A stretch of DNA of 64,000 nt from Pseudobdellovibrio exovorus JSS (GCF_000348725.1 NC_020813.1:868001-932000), one strand, 5' to 3'; counted from the first letter of the stretch, positions 8,904 to 18,195 are shown. Program-made: numbers and translations. Notes: generated by a model from the letters alone, not told the origin.

Positions 8904-10304
8904 ATGCTAAAACATCTCACTATCGTTATTTTGTTAGCACTTTTGTCTAGCTGTTCTCATACGAATTCATCACCTCATGATGGTCAAACATCCGATCAAC
9001 TGTCTTCTGCAGATAGTATCGGCCACTTTCGTGTCAGTGAAGATGCTAAAGAAGAAAAGCAGGCGCAGAAAAGACCGGATCAGCAAGTGGAAGAGCTTGA
9101 AGATATTCCTGTCGAAATTAATGCTAATGTGAATAAATGGATCGATTACTTTCAAAATCGTGGACGCGTGCATATGGAAAGATATTTACGTCGTTCTACA
9201 CGCTATGAATCTTTAATGAAAAAGGTTCTACGTGATAATAAATTACCGGAAGATCTTTTCTACATTGCCTTAATTGAATCTGGATTCAGTGCGCAGGCGT
9301 TCAGTCATGCTTCAGCTGTAGGTTATTGGCAATTTATTCGTGGAACAGGTAAACGCTACAAATTAGACATCAATCAGTTGGTGGATGAAAGACGTGACCC
9401 TGTCTTATCAACACAAGCTGCGGCGGATTACTTCAAAGATCTTTATCAGAGATTTGACTCATGGTACTTGGCGATGGCGGCCTATAATGTAGGTGAAGGA
9501 CGCGTCGAAAGAGTTATTAAAAAATATAAAACAAAAGATTTTTGGACATTGATTAAAAATCGTAGGGCTTTACCAGCTGAAACAGCAAACTATGTCCCTA
9601 AATATATTGCAGCCAAGTTGATTGCTAAGAACCCTGATCAGTATGGGTTTGAAGGAATTGACTATATGCCGCCGATTGAGTTCGATCATGTGACATTAGA
9701 TGAGCCGGTGAACTTACGTTTGATGGCTGAAAAAATGAATATCAACTATGAAGACTTTAAAGCCCTGAATCCAAAATTCAAAGGGGAAGTGGCTCCGCTG
9801 GAAAAGGATCAAACCTTAGGGTTAAGAATTCCTCCGGGAAGTTACGAAGCGGCTGTCATTGCGGCTAAGGAAAGTACGGTAGATAAAGTAGTTTATATTG
9901 CAGACCAAAAAGAAATTCAGCCGTATCGTGTACGTAAAGGCGATACATTTTCAACTATTGCTAGAAAGTACAGAACGACTGTGGCTTACTTGCGCGACAT
10001 CAATGATTTTCCACGTAAGCGTCAGTTAAGAGCAGGGCAAAGAATTTTTGTTCCAGATAGAACTCCATTGAATGTCAAACGTCCGAGCTTGGCTAAGAAG
10101 TCCACAGCGAAAAGAGCACCTGTGGCGAGTAAACGTCAGCCAGCAAAATACCATATCGTTAAAAAAGGTGAAAATTTAGCGACAATAGCTAAGAAGTACA
10201 GTTCATCGGTGGCAGATATTAAGAAAGCTAATAATATTAAATCTAGAAGTGTCTTGAAAATTGGAACTAAGATTGTAGTCCCTGATACAAATAAAAAACT
10301 CTAA
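8904..10304 (+). CDS. mltD: MltD-like lytic transglycosylase lipoprotein with LysM repeats
   Basis: A 466-residue lipoprotein (lipobox LLSSC, Cys17 from the ATG at 8904). A goose-type/SLT lytic transglycosylase domain follows, with catalytic Glu in FYIALIESGFS and the downstream AVGYWQFI and AMAAYNVGEGRV motifs. Two LysM peptidoglycan-binding repeats at the C-terminus start YRVRKGDTFSTIARKY and YHIVKKGENLATIAKKY. It should cleave peptidoglycan glycan strands at the outer-membrane face of the periplasm. It closes the Bat operon; its start lies 7 bases after batD. A TTG 36 bases upstream in frame is possible but would add residues before the lipoprotein signal. The stop codon lies inside a hairpin. 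Confidence 0.9.
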   Translation: MLKHLTIVILLALLSSCSHTNSSPHDGQTSDQLSSADSIGHFRVSEDAKEEKQAQKRPDQQVEELEDIPVEINANVNKWIDYFQNRGRVHMERYLRRSTRYESLMKKVLRDNKLPEDLFYIALIESGFSAQAFSHASAVGYWQFIRGTGKRYKLDINQLVDERRDPVLSTQAAADYFKDLYQRFDSWYLAMAAYNVGEGRVERVIKKYKTKDFWTLIKNRRALPAETANYVPKYIAAKLIAKNPDQYGFEGIDYMPPIEFDHVTLDEPVNLRLMAEKMNINYEDFKALNPKFKGEVAPLEKDQTLGLRIPPGSYEAAVIAAKESTVDKVVYIADQKEIQPYRVRKGDTFSTIARKYRTTVAYLRDINDFPRKRQLRAGQRIFVPDRTPLNVKRPSLAKKSTAKRAPVASKRQPAKYHIVKKGENLATIAKKYSSSVADIKKANNIKSRSVLKIGTKIVVPDTNKKL

Positions 10305-10334
10305 GTCTTTAATCCGTAAAAACTTAGAGTTTAA
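10293..10334. terminator. Bidirectional hairpin terminator between mltD and the riboswitch RNA
   Basis: Arms AAACTCTAAGT (10296-10306) and ACTTAGAGTTT (10322-10332) pair over 11 bases. On the minus strand the hairpin is followed directly by a run of six T, a strong intrinsic terminator for the riboswitch RNA. On the plus strand only TTT follows, so it is a weaker stop for the mltD operon, whose stop codon is inside the left arm. Confidence 0.8.
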
Positions 10335-10427
10335 GGGGAATGAAACCAATCCATGATATAATTTTGTGTAACTTTCGTTACGCTTGATTCTACTTCCATT
10401 GCAGTTCTCACCGCAGGTCTTTTTAAC

Positions 10428-10513
10428 CCTTTGGCAGCTGGCTAGCATGTCTCCCGACAAGCCCCTCTAGCTTTGCGTCCTCAGATTTCCCTGAGTTTGC
10501 CTTGAGGCAAAGG
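10428..10513 (-). promoter_or_regulatory. c-di-GMP-I (GEMM-I) riboswitch aptamer
   Basis: Read on the minus strand, P1 is CCTTTG (10513-10508) with CAAAGG (10433-10428). P2 is a six-pair stem CTCAGG/TCTGAG closed by a GAAA tetraloop. The family's most conserved segment GACGCAAAGCTAG follows, and P3 pairs GCTAG with CTAGC around an internal GTC-GGGA-GAC hairpin, then CAGCTGCC. The GAAA loop, the GGACGCAAAGC core and the GCCAGCTGCC end are the hallmarks of the class that binds cyclic di-GMP. Confidence 0.92.
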
Positions 10514-10621
10514 AAGTACACGGTTTGACCCGTGACACAAAGTCCGCTAGTGGCCTCCTATGTATAATAAGATTAAACTCACAAACCTGTTTCCTTTGTA
10601 AAACATTTTATTGGATGCACG

Positions 10622-10903
10622 TCACTTTGGTGATTTGTCGTTGTGACTAAAGATTCTTTTTCTCACACGTCCCTCCCTTTTCCTCAACAACTGTCCTGAA
10701 TGACCTTTAAGTGAAAGGCCTAGAAACCGCAGCCCATAAGGCTCAGCCCCTGACCAATCTTCAGGCTTACGTTGATTCCTCTTGAACCTAGAATAATAAG
10801 ACCTGACGGGAATTTCCAATTTTTCAAAGCGATTATCAAAATAGTTCAAATAATGAATCATTCTGAAAAGTAAGAGGCAAAATAGGCGGTTTTTCACATT
10901 CAA
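10622..10903 (-). CDS. Possible small basic protein, unknown
   Basis: An open frame of 93 codons, or 79 from the second Met (near 10861), between the riboswitch RNA and the divergent ABC-F gene. The product is very basic, with FKRNQRKPEDWSGAEPYGLR and RKREGRVRKR, no membrane segment and no family I recognise. Codon choice looks plausible, but no Shine-Dalgarno precedes either Met. The stretch 10622-10965 otherwise shows nothing. It could be a true small gene or the DNA of an unrecognised structured RNA. Confidence 0.3.
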   Translation of the reverse strand: MNVKNRLFCLLLFRMIHYLNYFDNRFEKLEIPVRSYYSRFKRNQRKPEDWSGAEPYGLRFLGLSLKGHSGQLLRKREGRVRKRIFSHNDKSPK

Positions 10904-10965
10904 ATTGATACGAATTTAGGGGTAAAGCGCTTGATCTTCACCTACAGTTCAGAGATATTACTCGC

Positions 10966-12582
10966 ATGATTTCATTTAATGCCGTCACCAAACAACAAGG
11001 TTCGAAGATACTTTTTTCAAATGCATCTTTTCAAATTAATCCTGGCGATAAGATCGGCCTTGTAGGGCCGAATGGTGCCGGTAAGACCACTGTCTTCAGG
11101 CTGATGATGAATGAAGAATCAGTGGATCAAGGTTCTATCAGTAAACCTGAAAAAGTTCGTATTGGCTATTTTTCACAAAACATCGAAAACATGAAGGGGC
11201 GTACAGTTCTTGCTGAGGTTATGGCGGCAGGAAATCTAGATCACTTGCAAAAAGAGATCACTCGCTTAGAAGAGCGCTTACAGGATCCAAATCTTTCAGA
11301 AGATGAAATGATGTCAGTAGTTGAAACCTATGGTGATTTACAGGCTCAGTTTGAGGCTGTAGGTGGCTATGATCTAGAAGCACGCGCAAAAGAAATTCTA
11401 GGTGGCCTTGGGTTTTCCAACGAAGACATGCTGTTAGATGTAGGGCAGTACAGCGGTGGTTGGAAAATGCGTGTGAGCTTGGCGAAGATATTATTGTTGA
11501 TGCCAGATGTATTGTTGATGGATGAGCCGACGAATCACTTGGATGTTGAATCTATTATTTGGTTAGAAGAGTGGTTGAAGAATTACAAAGGCTCCTTGTT
11601 GATGACGTCACATGATCGTGAGTTTATGAATCGATTAGTGAATCGTGTTATCGAAGTGGCCAATAAAACGATGACAGTGTATTCAGGGAATTATGATTTC
11701 TATGATAAGGAAAAAAATATCCGCCGTGAGCAGTTGATTGCCGCTGCCGCTCGCCAAGAGGATATGCTAGCGAAAGAAGAAGAGTTCATCGCGCGTTTTG
11801 CAGCTCGTGCATCCCATGCAGCTCAGGTGCAGTCGCGTGTTAAAAAACTGGAAAAGATTGATCGTATTGAAATTCCACCTGAAGACAAAGTGATGAAATT
11901 TGTGTGGCCAGAAGCTCCTCGCGGAGGTGAAGAAGTGGTCAAAATCGAAGGCTTGGGCAAAACATGGAGTTTAGCTGATGGCCGAGAAAAACTTGTTTTT
12001 TCGAATGCAACAGGTCTTGTAAAACGTATGGATCGCGTGGCCGTCGTTGGTGTGAATGGTGCGGGTAAATCGACATTGTTAAAAATCATCACAGGTCAAA
12101 CAGAGTCTTCAACGGGTATCTGTAAAGTTGGCCCGAGCATTCAGATGGGTTATTTTTCACAAAACTCTTTGGACGTTTTGGATCCTAAGAAGACGATTCT
12201 GGAAGAGGTCGAAGGACGAGTTCCCAACGCTAGTATTGGGGCGATTAAATCTCTTCTAGGGGCATTCCTCTTTTCAGGTGAAGAAGTTGAAAAAAAGATT
12301 TCAGTTTTATCTGGCGGTGAAAAGTCGCGCGTGCTTTTAGCGTGTATTTTGTCTCATCCTGTGAATCTTTTGGTGCTGGATGAACCGACGAATCACTTAG
12401 ATATTAAGTCCCGCGAGGTCTTGCTAAATGCTATTAAAGAGTTTGAAGGCACTGTGATGATGGTCAGCCATGATCGCTACTTCTTAAAAGAAATCACCAC
12501 AAAAGTTTTCGAGATTGATAAAAATCAACTTCGAATTATTGAAGGGGATTATCAGTACTATCAAAGCCTAAAGCAGCCGTAA
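10966..12582 (+). CDS. ABC-F family ATPase (ribosome-associated type)
   Basis: A 538-residue protein with two ABC domains and no membrane segment, the ABC-F layout. Domain 1 has Walker A GPNGAGKTT, signature YSGGWKMRVSLAK and Walker B VLLMDEPTNHLD. The linker is helical and charged (about 235-310). Domain 2 has GVNGAGKST, LSGGEKSRV and LLVLDEPTNHLD. Such proteins bind the ribosomal E site and act in translation or antibiotic protection; subfamily (EttA, Uup, YbiT or YheS) was not resolved. The ATG has no strong Shine-Dalgarno. A hairpin AAAGCAGC/GCTGCTTT overlaps the stop but lacks a clean T run. Confidence 0.92.
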   Translation: MISFNAVTKQQGSKILFSNASFQINPGDKIGLVGPNGAGKTTVFRLMMNEESVDQGSISKPEKVRIGYFSQNIENMKGRTVLAEVMAAGNLDHLQKEITRLEERLQDPNLSEDEMMSVVETYGDLQAQFEAVGGYDLEARAKEILGGLGFSNEDMLLDVGQYSGGWKMRVSLAKILLLMPDVLLMDEPTNHLDVESIIWLEEWLKNYKGSLLMTSHDREFMNRLVNRVIEVANKTMTVYSGNYDFYDKEKNIRREQLIAAAARQEDMLAKEEEFIARFAARASHAAQVQSRVKKLEKIDRIEIPPEDKVMKFVWPEAPRGGEEVVKIEGLGKTWSLADGREKLVFSNATGLVKRMDRVAVVGVNGAGKSTLLKIITGQTESSTGICKVGPSIQMGYFSQNSLDVLDPKKTILEEVEGRVPNASIGAIKSLLGAFLFSGEEVEKKISVLSGGEKSRVLLACILSHPVNLLVLDEPTNHLDIKSREVLLNAIKEFEGTVMMVSHDRYFLKEITTKVFEIDKNQLRIIEGDYQYYQSLKQP

Positions 12583-12592
12583 GAGCTGCTTT
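12570..12592 (+). terminator. Hairpin at the end of the ABC-F gene, weak terminator
   Basis: Arms AAAGCAGC and GCTGCTTT with a seven-base loop, followed by AGATATAAATTTTAAAT rather than a pure T run. It probably reduces read-through towards the convergent mrp gene. Confidence 0.45.
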
Positions 12593-12631
12593 AGATATAA
12601 ATTTTAAATACAATTTTAATTGCAAATTTTA

Positions 12632-13414
12632 TTACAAAGCGTGAATTTTTTTGGCGATATCTTTGAAAGCTAGGGCCTCAGCGCCATCTGGGTTACTTTC
12701 AACAATTGGAATACCAGCCTCAGACCCTAAGGAAACGGAAGGGTTAAAAGGAACTTCTCCGATTTTATTAAGCTGTTTCGCTTCTAAGTAAGAGCTCAGT
12801 TCCCCTTTAGGGAAAAGCTGCATTTTTTCATTATTAGCAGGATTGATCATGTAGGCCATGTTCTCAACGATACCCGCAATGCGAACGCCAGTTCTTTCGA
12901 ACATATCAATCGCTTTTTTAGCATCAATCAATGAGATATTTTGCGGCGTTGTTACGATAACGGCTGCAGCGACAGGTACTTTTTGTACAAGTGATAACTG
13001 CACATCACCAGTTCCAGGTGGAAGATCAATAACTAGGTAGTCAAGATCGCCCCATTGGACATCGCGGAAGAATTGATCCATGGCTTTGAACAGCATAGGA
13101 CCACGCCAAACAACAGCGGCATTTTCATCGACCATGTAACCGATGCTCATCGTTTTGATATTGTAACGAGTAACTGGAGTGATTTTATTTCCTTCAGATA
13201 GAACGGGCTTCTGGTTTAGGGTTCCCATCATACGGGGTAAGCTGGGGCCATAAATATCGGCATCAAGCAAGCCCACCTGACCATATTCACGTAAAGCCAA
13301 AGCGAGGTTTGTGGAAACTGTGCTTTTTCCAACTCCACCTTTGCCGGATGCGACCGCAATGATTTTTTTTACGCCGGGAATAGCCTGTTGCTGGTCAAAA
13401 GGATTAGAAGCCAT
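12632..13414 (-). CDS. mrp: Mrp/NBP35-type P-loop ATPase lacking the CxxC cluster motif
   Basis: A 260-residue Mrp/ApbC ATPase, the family that carries and transfers Fe-S clusters. The deviant Walker A KGGVGKST sits near residue 25, with LLDADIYGPS (switch I) and DLPPGTGD. Normal Mrp proteins have a CPHC-type pair after ENMAY that holds a bridging cluster between two subunits; here that segment reads ENMAYMINPANNEKMQLF, with no Cys. The N-terminal DUF59 domain is also absent. The start chosen is ATG at 13414, with GAGG 7 bases upstream, not the TTG at 13426. Carrier function is therefore doubtful. Confidence 0.85.
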   Translation of the reverse strand: MASNPFDQQQAIPGVKKIIAVASGKGGVGKSTVSTNLALALREYGQVGLLDADIYGPSLPRMMGTLNQKPVLSEGNKITPVTRYNIKTMSIGYMVDENAAVVWRGPMLFKAMDQFFRDVQWGDLDYLVIDLPPGTGDVQLSLVQKVPVAAAVIVTTPQNISLIDAKKAIDMFERTGVRIAGIVENMAYMINPANNEKMQLFPKGELSSYLEAKQLNKIGEVPFNPSVSLGSEAGIPIVESNPDGAEALAFKDIAKKIHAL

Positions 13415-13433
13415 ATTACACCTCAATTCAGAT

Positions 13434-13931
13434 ATGCTTTACAAACTTGGCACTTCTTTTCATAATGAATTTAGCGTGAATAGCCAACAGCTTTTATTTA
13501 TTAACTTTATTATTTTCGTTTTGATCGTTTTGTTCTTTACCTTAGGTAGGTCGAAGTCAAAGCCTCCAGCTAAATTGAATCTTAAGAATTCGACACCGAA
13601 AGAGCCTTCTTCCTCAGCAAATGAAAGTGTTCTTGAAGCGGCTTCCGATGTACGAGAGGTGGGACCTCAGACGCCTCAGCCACCTGTCGAGGCGCCTAAG
13701 ATGGTGGCTCCTATGCCGCCGCCGTTAGCTTTAGGAGCTAATAAGGCAGGCAGAACTCATTTTGTTTACAATGGGCACGAGTGGGATGCTCATGAAGTCT
13801 TAGGGTTAAGCCGCGAGTGTTCTGTTAAAGAGGCCACAGCTCATTATCAGCACCTCATCAAAACATCTGATCCCAGTGTTTTTGAGTTTTACGAGTCAGC
13901 TTATTTTTCTATTCTGAAATCGAAGAAATAG
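13434..13931 (+). CDS. Membrane-anchored J-domain-like protein without HPD
   Basis: A 165-residue protein read from ATG 13434. It has one N-terminal membrane helix (about 17-38), a Pro/Ser/Ala-rich linker (about 45-105) and a C-terminal 55-residue segment HEWDAHEVLGLSRECS followed by a helix with ATAHYQHL and one with YESAYFSIL. The pattern is that of a J domain, but the HPD tripeptide that activates DnaK reads TSDPS, so it may not stimulate the chaperone. The gene is divergent from mrp, with only 19 bases between starts and no obvious Shine-Dalgarno. Function unknown. Confidence 0.6.
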   Translation: MLYKLGTSFHNEFSVNSQQLLFINFIIFVLIVLFFTLGRSKSKPPAKLNLKNSTPKEPSSSANESVLEAASDVREVGPQTPQPPVEAPKMVAPMPPPLALGANKAGRTHFVYNGHEWDAHEVLGLSRECSVKEATAHYQHLIKTSDPSVFEFYESAYFSILKSKK

Positions 13932-14123
13932 TCCATTCATAGAGTGAGTAATTATTGAGCGGAAAAGTCTTGAAATAGACTGTTGGCTTTCGGCTCTACT
14001 TTTTGAAGCTGGCGCTAGAGTGAGATAGTTGTTCTGTTTGACGCCACACAATAAGGTCCAGAGGCCGATACTGTTTTTCGTTTAAAAATGCTAAATTTTT
14101 CATTGTAAAAACGAGGAGCATTC

Positions 14124-15497
14124 ATGGCAGAAGCAGCAACAAATCAGGTGCGCCACCTGAAAGATTTAAACACATTAGTTAGCCTTTCGAAAAGACGTGG
14201 CTTTGTTTTTCAAAGTTCAGAAATTTATGGTGGGCTTGGAAGTTGTTGGGATTATGGTCCATTAGGCTCAATCCTAAAAATGAATGTTAAACGCGCATGG
14301 TGGAATGCGATGACAAGAAGAGCCGACATTGTTGGATTAGATGCGGCTATCCTCATGCATCCCACTGTTTGGAAAGCTTCAGGTCACGTGGATGGTTTTT
14401 CAGACCCTCTAGTTGATTGTAAAGATTGTAAAACACGTTTCCGTGCAGATAACACAGAGTCTTATCTGACAAAGAAACAATGTCCTACCTGCGGTTCAAA
14501 AAATCTTTCAGAAGAAAGAAACTTCAACTTGATGTTTAAAACTCACATGGGACCTGTAGAAGATTCGGGTTCTGTTGTCTACTTAAGACCCGAGACAGCA
14601 CAAGGCCACTTTGTGAATTTTCAAAACTGTCAGCAGAGTTCAAGATACAAAATTCCATTTGGTATCGCTGCAATCGGAAAATCTTTCCGTAACGAGATCA
14701 CTCCGGGGAACTTTATTTTCCGTACGCGTGAGTTTGAACAGATGGAAATGCAATACTTTGTTAAGCCAGGTACAGATGAAGGGTATTTCAATGAATGGAA
14801 AGAACGCCGTTTGAATTTTTACCTGAAGTATGGTTTGAAAAAAGAAAATCTTCAATTCAAAGACCATGATAAGTTAGCGCACTATGCACGCGCAGCTGTG
14901 GATGTGGAATATAAATTTCCAATGGGCTTTTCTGAGCTTGAGGGGATTCATAACAGATCGGACTACGATCTATCACAACATGCGAAATTCTCTGGAAAAA
15001 ATCTGGAGTATTTCGATGAAGCGAAAAAAGAAAAATATATTCCTTATGTTATCGAAACCGCTGTCGGCTGTGATCGTCTTATTTTGGCATTTATGTGTGA
15101 TGCTTATCGTGAAGAAGTGACTGTCGAAACTGATGAAACTGGAAAAACAACAGAAGATGTTCGCATCGTGATGGGTTTCCATCCGGATATTGCACCGATG
15201 AAAGTTTGTGTTTTGCCACTTTCAAAAAAAGAAGAGTTAACGGGAGTCAGCATGCAAATTCGCGATCAGTTAGCTGAAGAATTTGATGTGACATACGATG
15301 AGACGGCATCAATCGGTAAACGCTACCGCCGCCAAGACGAGATCGGCACGCCGTTCTGTGTGACAGTGGACTTTGAAACAGCTCAAGATCAATCGGTGAC
15401 AGTAAGACATCGCGATAAGATGACACAAGATCGAGTAGCGATAAGTCAGCTAAATGAATACATCCGTAATGGACTAAAAAATTTTTCGAATAAGTAA
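14124..15497 (+). CDS. glyQS: Glycyl-tRNA synthetase, dimeric type
   Basis: A 457-residue class II aminoacyl-tRNA synthetase of the alpha-2 type, charging tRNA-Gly with glycine in the cytosol. The N-terminus [16 protein letters not shown], a four-cysteine zinc site (CKDC near residue 90, CPTC near 120), motif 2 [19 protein letters not shown] and motif 3 near EELEG/GCDRL are present, with a C-terminal anticodon-binding domain (PMKVCVLPL onwards). GAGGAG lies 7 bases before the ATG. The 192 bases upstream hold no gene that I can see. Confidence 0.96.
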   Translation: MAEAATNQVRHLKDLNTLVSLSKRRGFVFQSSEIYGGLGSCWDYGPLGSILKMNVKRAWWNAMTRRADIVGLDAAILMHPTVWKASGHVDGFSDPLVDCKDCKTRFRADNTESYLTKKQCPTCGSKNLSEERNFNLMFKTHMGPVEDSGSVVYLRPETAQGHFVNFQNCQQSSRYKIPFGIAAIGKSFRNEITPGNFIFRTREFEQMEMQYFVKPGTDEGYFNEWKERRLNFYLKYGLKKENLQFKDHDKLAHYARAAVDVEYKFPMGFSELEGIHNRSDYDLSQHAKFSGKNLEYFDEAKKEKYIPYVIETAVGCDRLILAFMCDAYREEVTVETDETGKTTEDVRIVMGFHPDIAPMKVCVLPLSKKEELTGVSMQIRDQLAEEFDVTYDETASIGKRYRRQDEIGTPFCVTVDFETAQDQSVTVRHRDKMTQDRVAISQLNEYIRNGLKNFSNK

Positions 15498-15522
15498 GTC
15501 AACTAATACTTAAAGAAGGGCG

Positions 15523-18195
15523 ATGGGTATGCAAACTTCAACTCAGAACAAAACAAATTTAGAAGTGCCAAAAAAATTCGTATACTATTTTGCGGCAGGT
15601 GAAGCTGAGGGCAATGCCACCATGAAAAATGTCTTAGGTGGTAAAGGCGCTAACTTGGCAGAGATGACCTCAATTGGTCTGAATGTGCCTCCGGGATTCA
15701 CGATCTCTACTGATATTTGCGCGCACTTCTACGCTGAAGGTGGAAAGTTACCGGATTGGGTTAAACCATCTGTTTTAGAAGCTTTGACTAAAATGGAAGC
15801 CAAGATCGGCAAGAAGTTCGGTGATGTGGAAAATCCATTACTTGTGAGTGTTCGTTCAGGAGCTCGCGCTTCCATGCCAGGAATGATGGATACTATTTTA
15901 AACTTAGGTCTGAATGATCAGACTGTTGAAGGTTTGGCGAAGTCTTCGAACAATCCACGATTTGCGTGGGATTCCTATCGTCGTTTCATTCAGATGTATT
16001 CTGATGTTGTTCTTGAAATGAATTCGTCGTTACTAGAAGTGACGCTAGAAGATTTAAAAGCTGAAAAAGGTGTTCACAATGACACTGAGTTGACAGCCGA
16101 AGACCTAAAGTCACTAGTTAAAAAATTTAAAGCACTCGTCCAGCAGATGACAGGAAAAAGCTTTCCTAATGACCCTTTAGAGCAATTATGGGGTGCCGTT
16201 TCTGCGGTATTTAGAAGTTGGAATACTCCACGTGCGATCACTTATCGTGAGCTACATGATATTCCAGCGGATTGGGGAACTGCAGTTAACGTACAATCTA
16301 TGGTCTTTGGTAACTTAGGTGAAGATTCAGCCACTGGGGTTGCTTTTACTCGTAACCCAAGTACAGGCGAAAGAAAATTCTATGGCGAGTTCTTGGTGAA
16401 TGCTCAAGGTGAAGACGTGGTGGCGGGGATCAGAACTCCTCAACCGATCTCACTTTTAAAAGAAGTGATGCCTCAAGCTTACAAAGAGCTAGAAGATAAT
16501 TACTTTAAACTTGAAAATTACTTCAAAGATATGCAGGACATCGAGTTTACTATCGAAAGAAATAAACTTTGGATGTTGCAAACTCGTAATGGAAAACGCA
16601 CGGCCAAAGCGGCGTTGCAGATTGCCTGCGATATGATTGATGAAAAGATGATTACCGAGGAAGAGGCAATTCTAAGAATTGATCCAGCATCTTTAGATCA
16701 GCTTTTACATCCAACACTAGATCCTCAAGCTCAAAAAACAATTTTGGCTAAGGGGCTTCCGGCTTCACCGGGCGGAGTATGTGGGCAAGTGGTGTTTACT
16801 CCTGAAGATGCCGTTGAATTGAAAGAAAAAGGACAAAAAGTAATTCTTGTCCGAGTTGAAACGTCTCCGGAAGACATTGCGGGAATGGTCGCGGCTCAGG
16901 GTATTTTGACTTCACGTGGAGGGATGACATCCCATGCGGCTGTTGTGGCCCGTGGTATGGGAAAATGTTGCGTGGCTGGTTGTTCGGAAGTGGAAGTGAA
17001 TTACACTAACGAAACATTTAAAGCTAAAGGCTATGTGATTAAAAAAGGTGATATTATTACTTTAGATGGTAGCACTGGTGAAATCTACCTAGGCGAAGTT
17101 AAAACGATCGAGCCGAAACTAGATGGGGCGTTCAGCCGCTTGATGGCTATCGCTGATCGCGTAAGACGCTTAAAAGTACGCGCAAATGCAGACACACCAA
17201 CAGATGCTAAAACAGCACGTGATTTTGGAGCGGAAGGTATTGGGCTTTGCCGTACGGAGCATATGTTCTTCGGTGAAGATCGTATTGATGCTGTTCGTGA
17301 AATGATTATTGCGGAAACTAGCAATGAAAGAGAAAAAGCATTAGTAAAGTTACTTCCGATGCAACGTGAAGACTTTTATCAACTCTTTAAGATCATGGAT
17401 GGATTCCCTGTAACGATCCGTCTGTTAGATCCACCTTTACATGAGTTTGTTCCGCATTCAGACTCTGAAATTGCAGAATTAGCTAAACGTATTAACTATG
17501 ATGAAAATCGCTTAAAACATAAAATACATTCATTACATGAGTTTAATCCAATGTTAGGTCATCGTGGTTGTCGCTTGGCGATCACGTATCCAGAGATTTA
17601 CCAAATGCAGGCGCGCGCTATCGCTGAAGCGGCAGCTCAGTTTGTTAAAGAGGGTAAAAAACTTGTACCTGAGATTATGATTCCATTGGTAGCTACCGCG
17701 AAAGAACTTGAAATCTTACGTGAACAGACAGTTGCCGTGGTTGAGCAAGTTCAAAAAGAACAGAATGTGAAATATGATTACCAAGTGGGAACAATGATCG
17801 AACTTCCACGTGCCGCAGTCACTGCGCATGAAATCGCTCGTCATGCAGACTTCTTCAGTTTTGGTACCAATGACCTTACTCAGACAACATTGGGTTTATC
17901 ACGCGATGACTCAAGCCGTTTCTTAGGTAGTTACGTTTCCCATGGTATTTTACCGAAAGACCCATTTGTGAGCATTGATCAAATCGGTGTGGGCACTTTA
18001 GTTAAAACGGGCGTTGATCTTGGTCGACAAGCCAAAGGAAATCTAAAAATCGGAGTTTGTGGAGAGCACGGTGGTGATCCAAGCTCTATTCAGTTTTTTG
18101 AAAATGTGAATTTGGATTACGTGAGCTGTTCTCCGTATCGTGTACCCATTGCGCGCTTAGCGGCAGCAAGATCGAAGTTGCAGCGAAGTCATTAA
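15523..18195 (+). CDS. ppdK: Pyruvate, phosphate dikinase
   Basis: An 890-residue enzyme that interconverts pyruvate, ATP and phosphate with phosphoenolpyruvate, AMP and pyrophosphate. The N-terminal ATP-grasp domain opens with VLGGKGANLAEMTS; the central swivelling domain carries the phosphorylated His in GGMTSHAAVVARG (His471); the C-terminal PEP-binding barrel carries the catalytic Cys in IGVCGEHGGDPSS (Cys846). Length matches bacterial PPDK. AAGAAGGG precedes the start. It lies 25 bases after glyQS and ends at a strong terminator. Confidence 0.97.
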   Translation: MGMQTSTQNKTNLEVPKKFVYYFAAGEAEGNATMKNVLGGKGANLAEMTSIGLNVPPGFTISTDICAHFYAEGGKLPDWVKPSVLEALTKMEAKIGKKFGDVENPLLVSVRSGARASMPGMMDTILNLGLNDQTVEGLAKSSNNPRFAWDSYRRFIQMYSDVVLEMNSSLLEVTLEDLKAEKGVHNDTELTAEDLKSLVKKFKALVQQMTGKSFPNDPLEQLWGAVSAVFRSWNTPRAITYRELHDIPADWGTAVNVQSMVFGNLGEDSATGVAFTRNPSTGERKFYGEFLVNAQGEDVVAGIRTPQPISLLKEVMPQAYKELEDNYFKLENYFKDMQDIEFTIERNKLWMLQTRNGKRTAKAALQIACDMIDEKMITEEEAILRIDPASLDQLLHPTLDPQAQKTILAKGLPASPGGVCGQVVFTPEDAVELKEKGQKVILVRVETSPEDIAGMVAAQGILTSRGGMTSHAAVVARGMGKCCVAGCSEVEVNYTNETFKAKGYVIKKGDIITLDGSTGEIYLGEVKTIEPKLDGAFSRLMAIADRVRRLKVRANADTPTDAKTARDFGAEGIGLCRTEHMFFGEDRIDAVREMIIAETSNEREKALVKLLPMQREDFYQLFKIMDGFPVTIRLLDPPLHEFVPHSDSEIAELAKRINYDENRLKHKIHSLHEFNPMLGHRGCRLAITYPEIYQMQARAIAEAAAQFVKEGKKLVPEIMIPLVATAKELEILREQTVAVVEQVQKEQNVKYDYQVGTMIELPRAAVTAHEIARHADFFSFGTNDLTQTTLGLSRDDSSRFLGSYVSHGILPKDPFVSIDQIGVGTLVKTGVDLGRQAKGNLKIGVCGEHGGDPSSIQFFENVNLDYVSCSPYRVPIARLAAARSKLQRSH

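Larger units (their letters stand above)
10293..10552 (-). ncRNA. Free-standing c-di-GMP riboswitch RNA, merRNA-like
   Basis: A minus-strand transcript of about 260 bases is inferred. It would start near 10552, downstream of a -10-like TATACAT (10560-10566). It carries a hairpin with arms CACGG/CCGTG, then the c-di-GMP-I aptamer (10428-10513), a hairpin GTAAC-GAAA-GTTAC (10368-10381), and ends at a strong terminator before any credible gene. No Shine-Dalgarno plus ORF exists between aptamer and terminator. In Bdellovibrio bacteriovorus a massively expressed attack-phase RNA of this type, merRNA, has been reported and proposed to bind or store c-di-GMP; this locus looks like its counterpart. 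The exact ends are estimates. Confidence 0.75.

Noticed and set aside
10203-10460. Minus-strand ORF through the riboswitch downstream region
   Set aside because: It runs through the terminator hairpin and into mltD; no ribosome site; the RNA itself explains the region.
10966-12582. Antibiotic-resistance ABC-F protein
   Set aside because: Nothing in the sequence separates resistance-type from housekeeping ABC-F proteins; context is housekeeping.
14040-14123. Sigma-28-like GCCGATA upstream of glyQS
   Set aside because: No matching TAAA element at the required distance; housekeeping gene.
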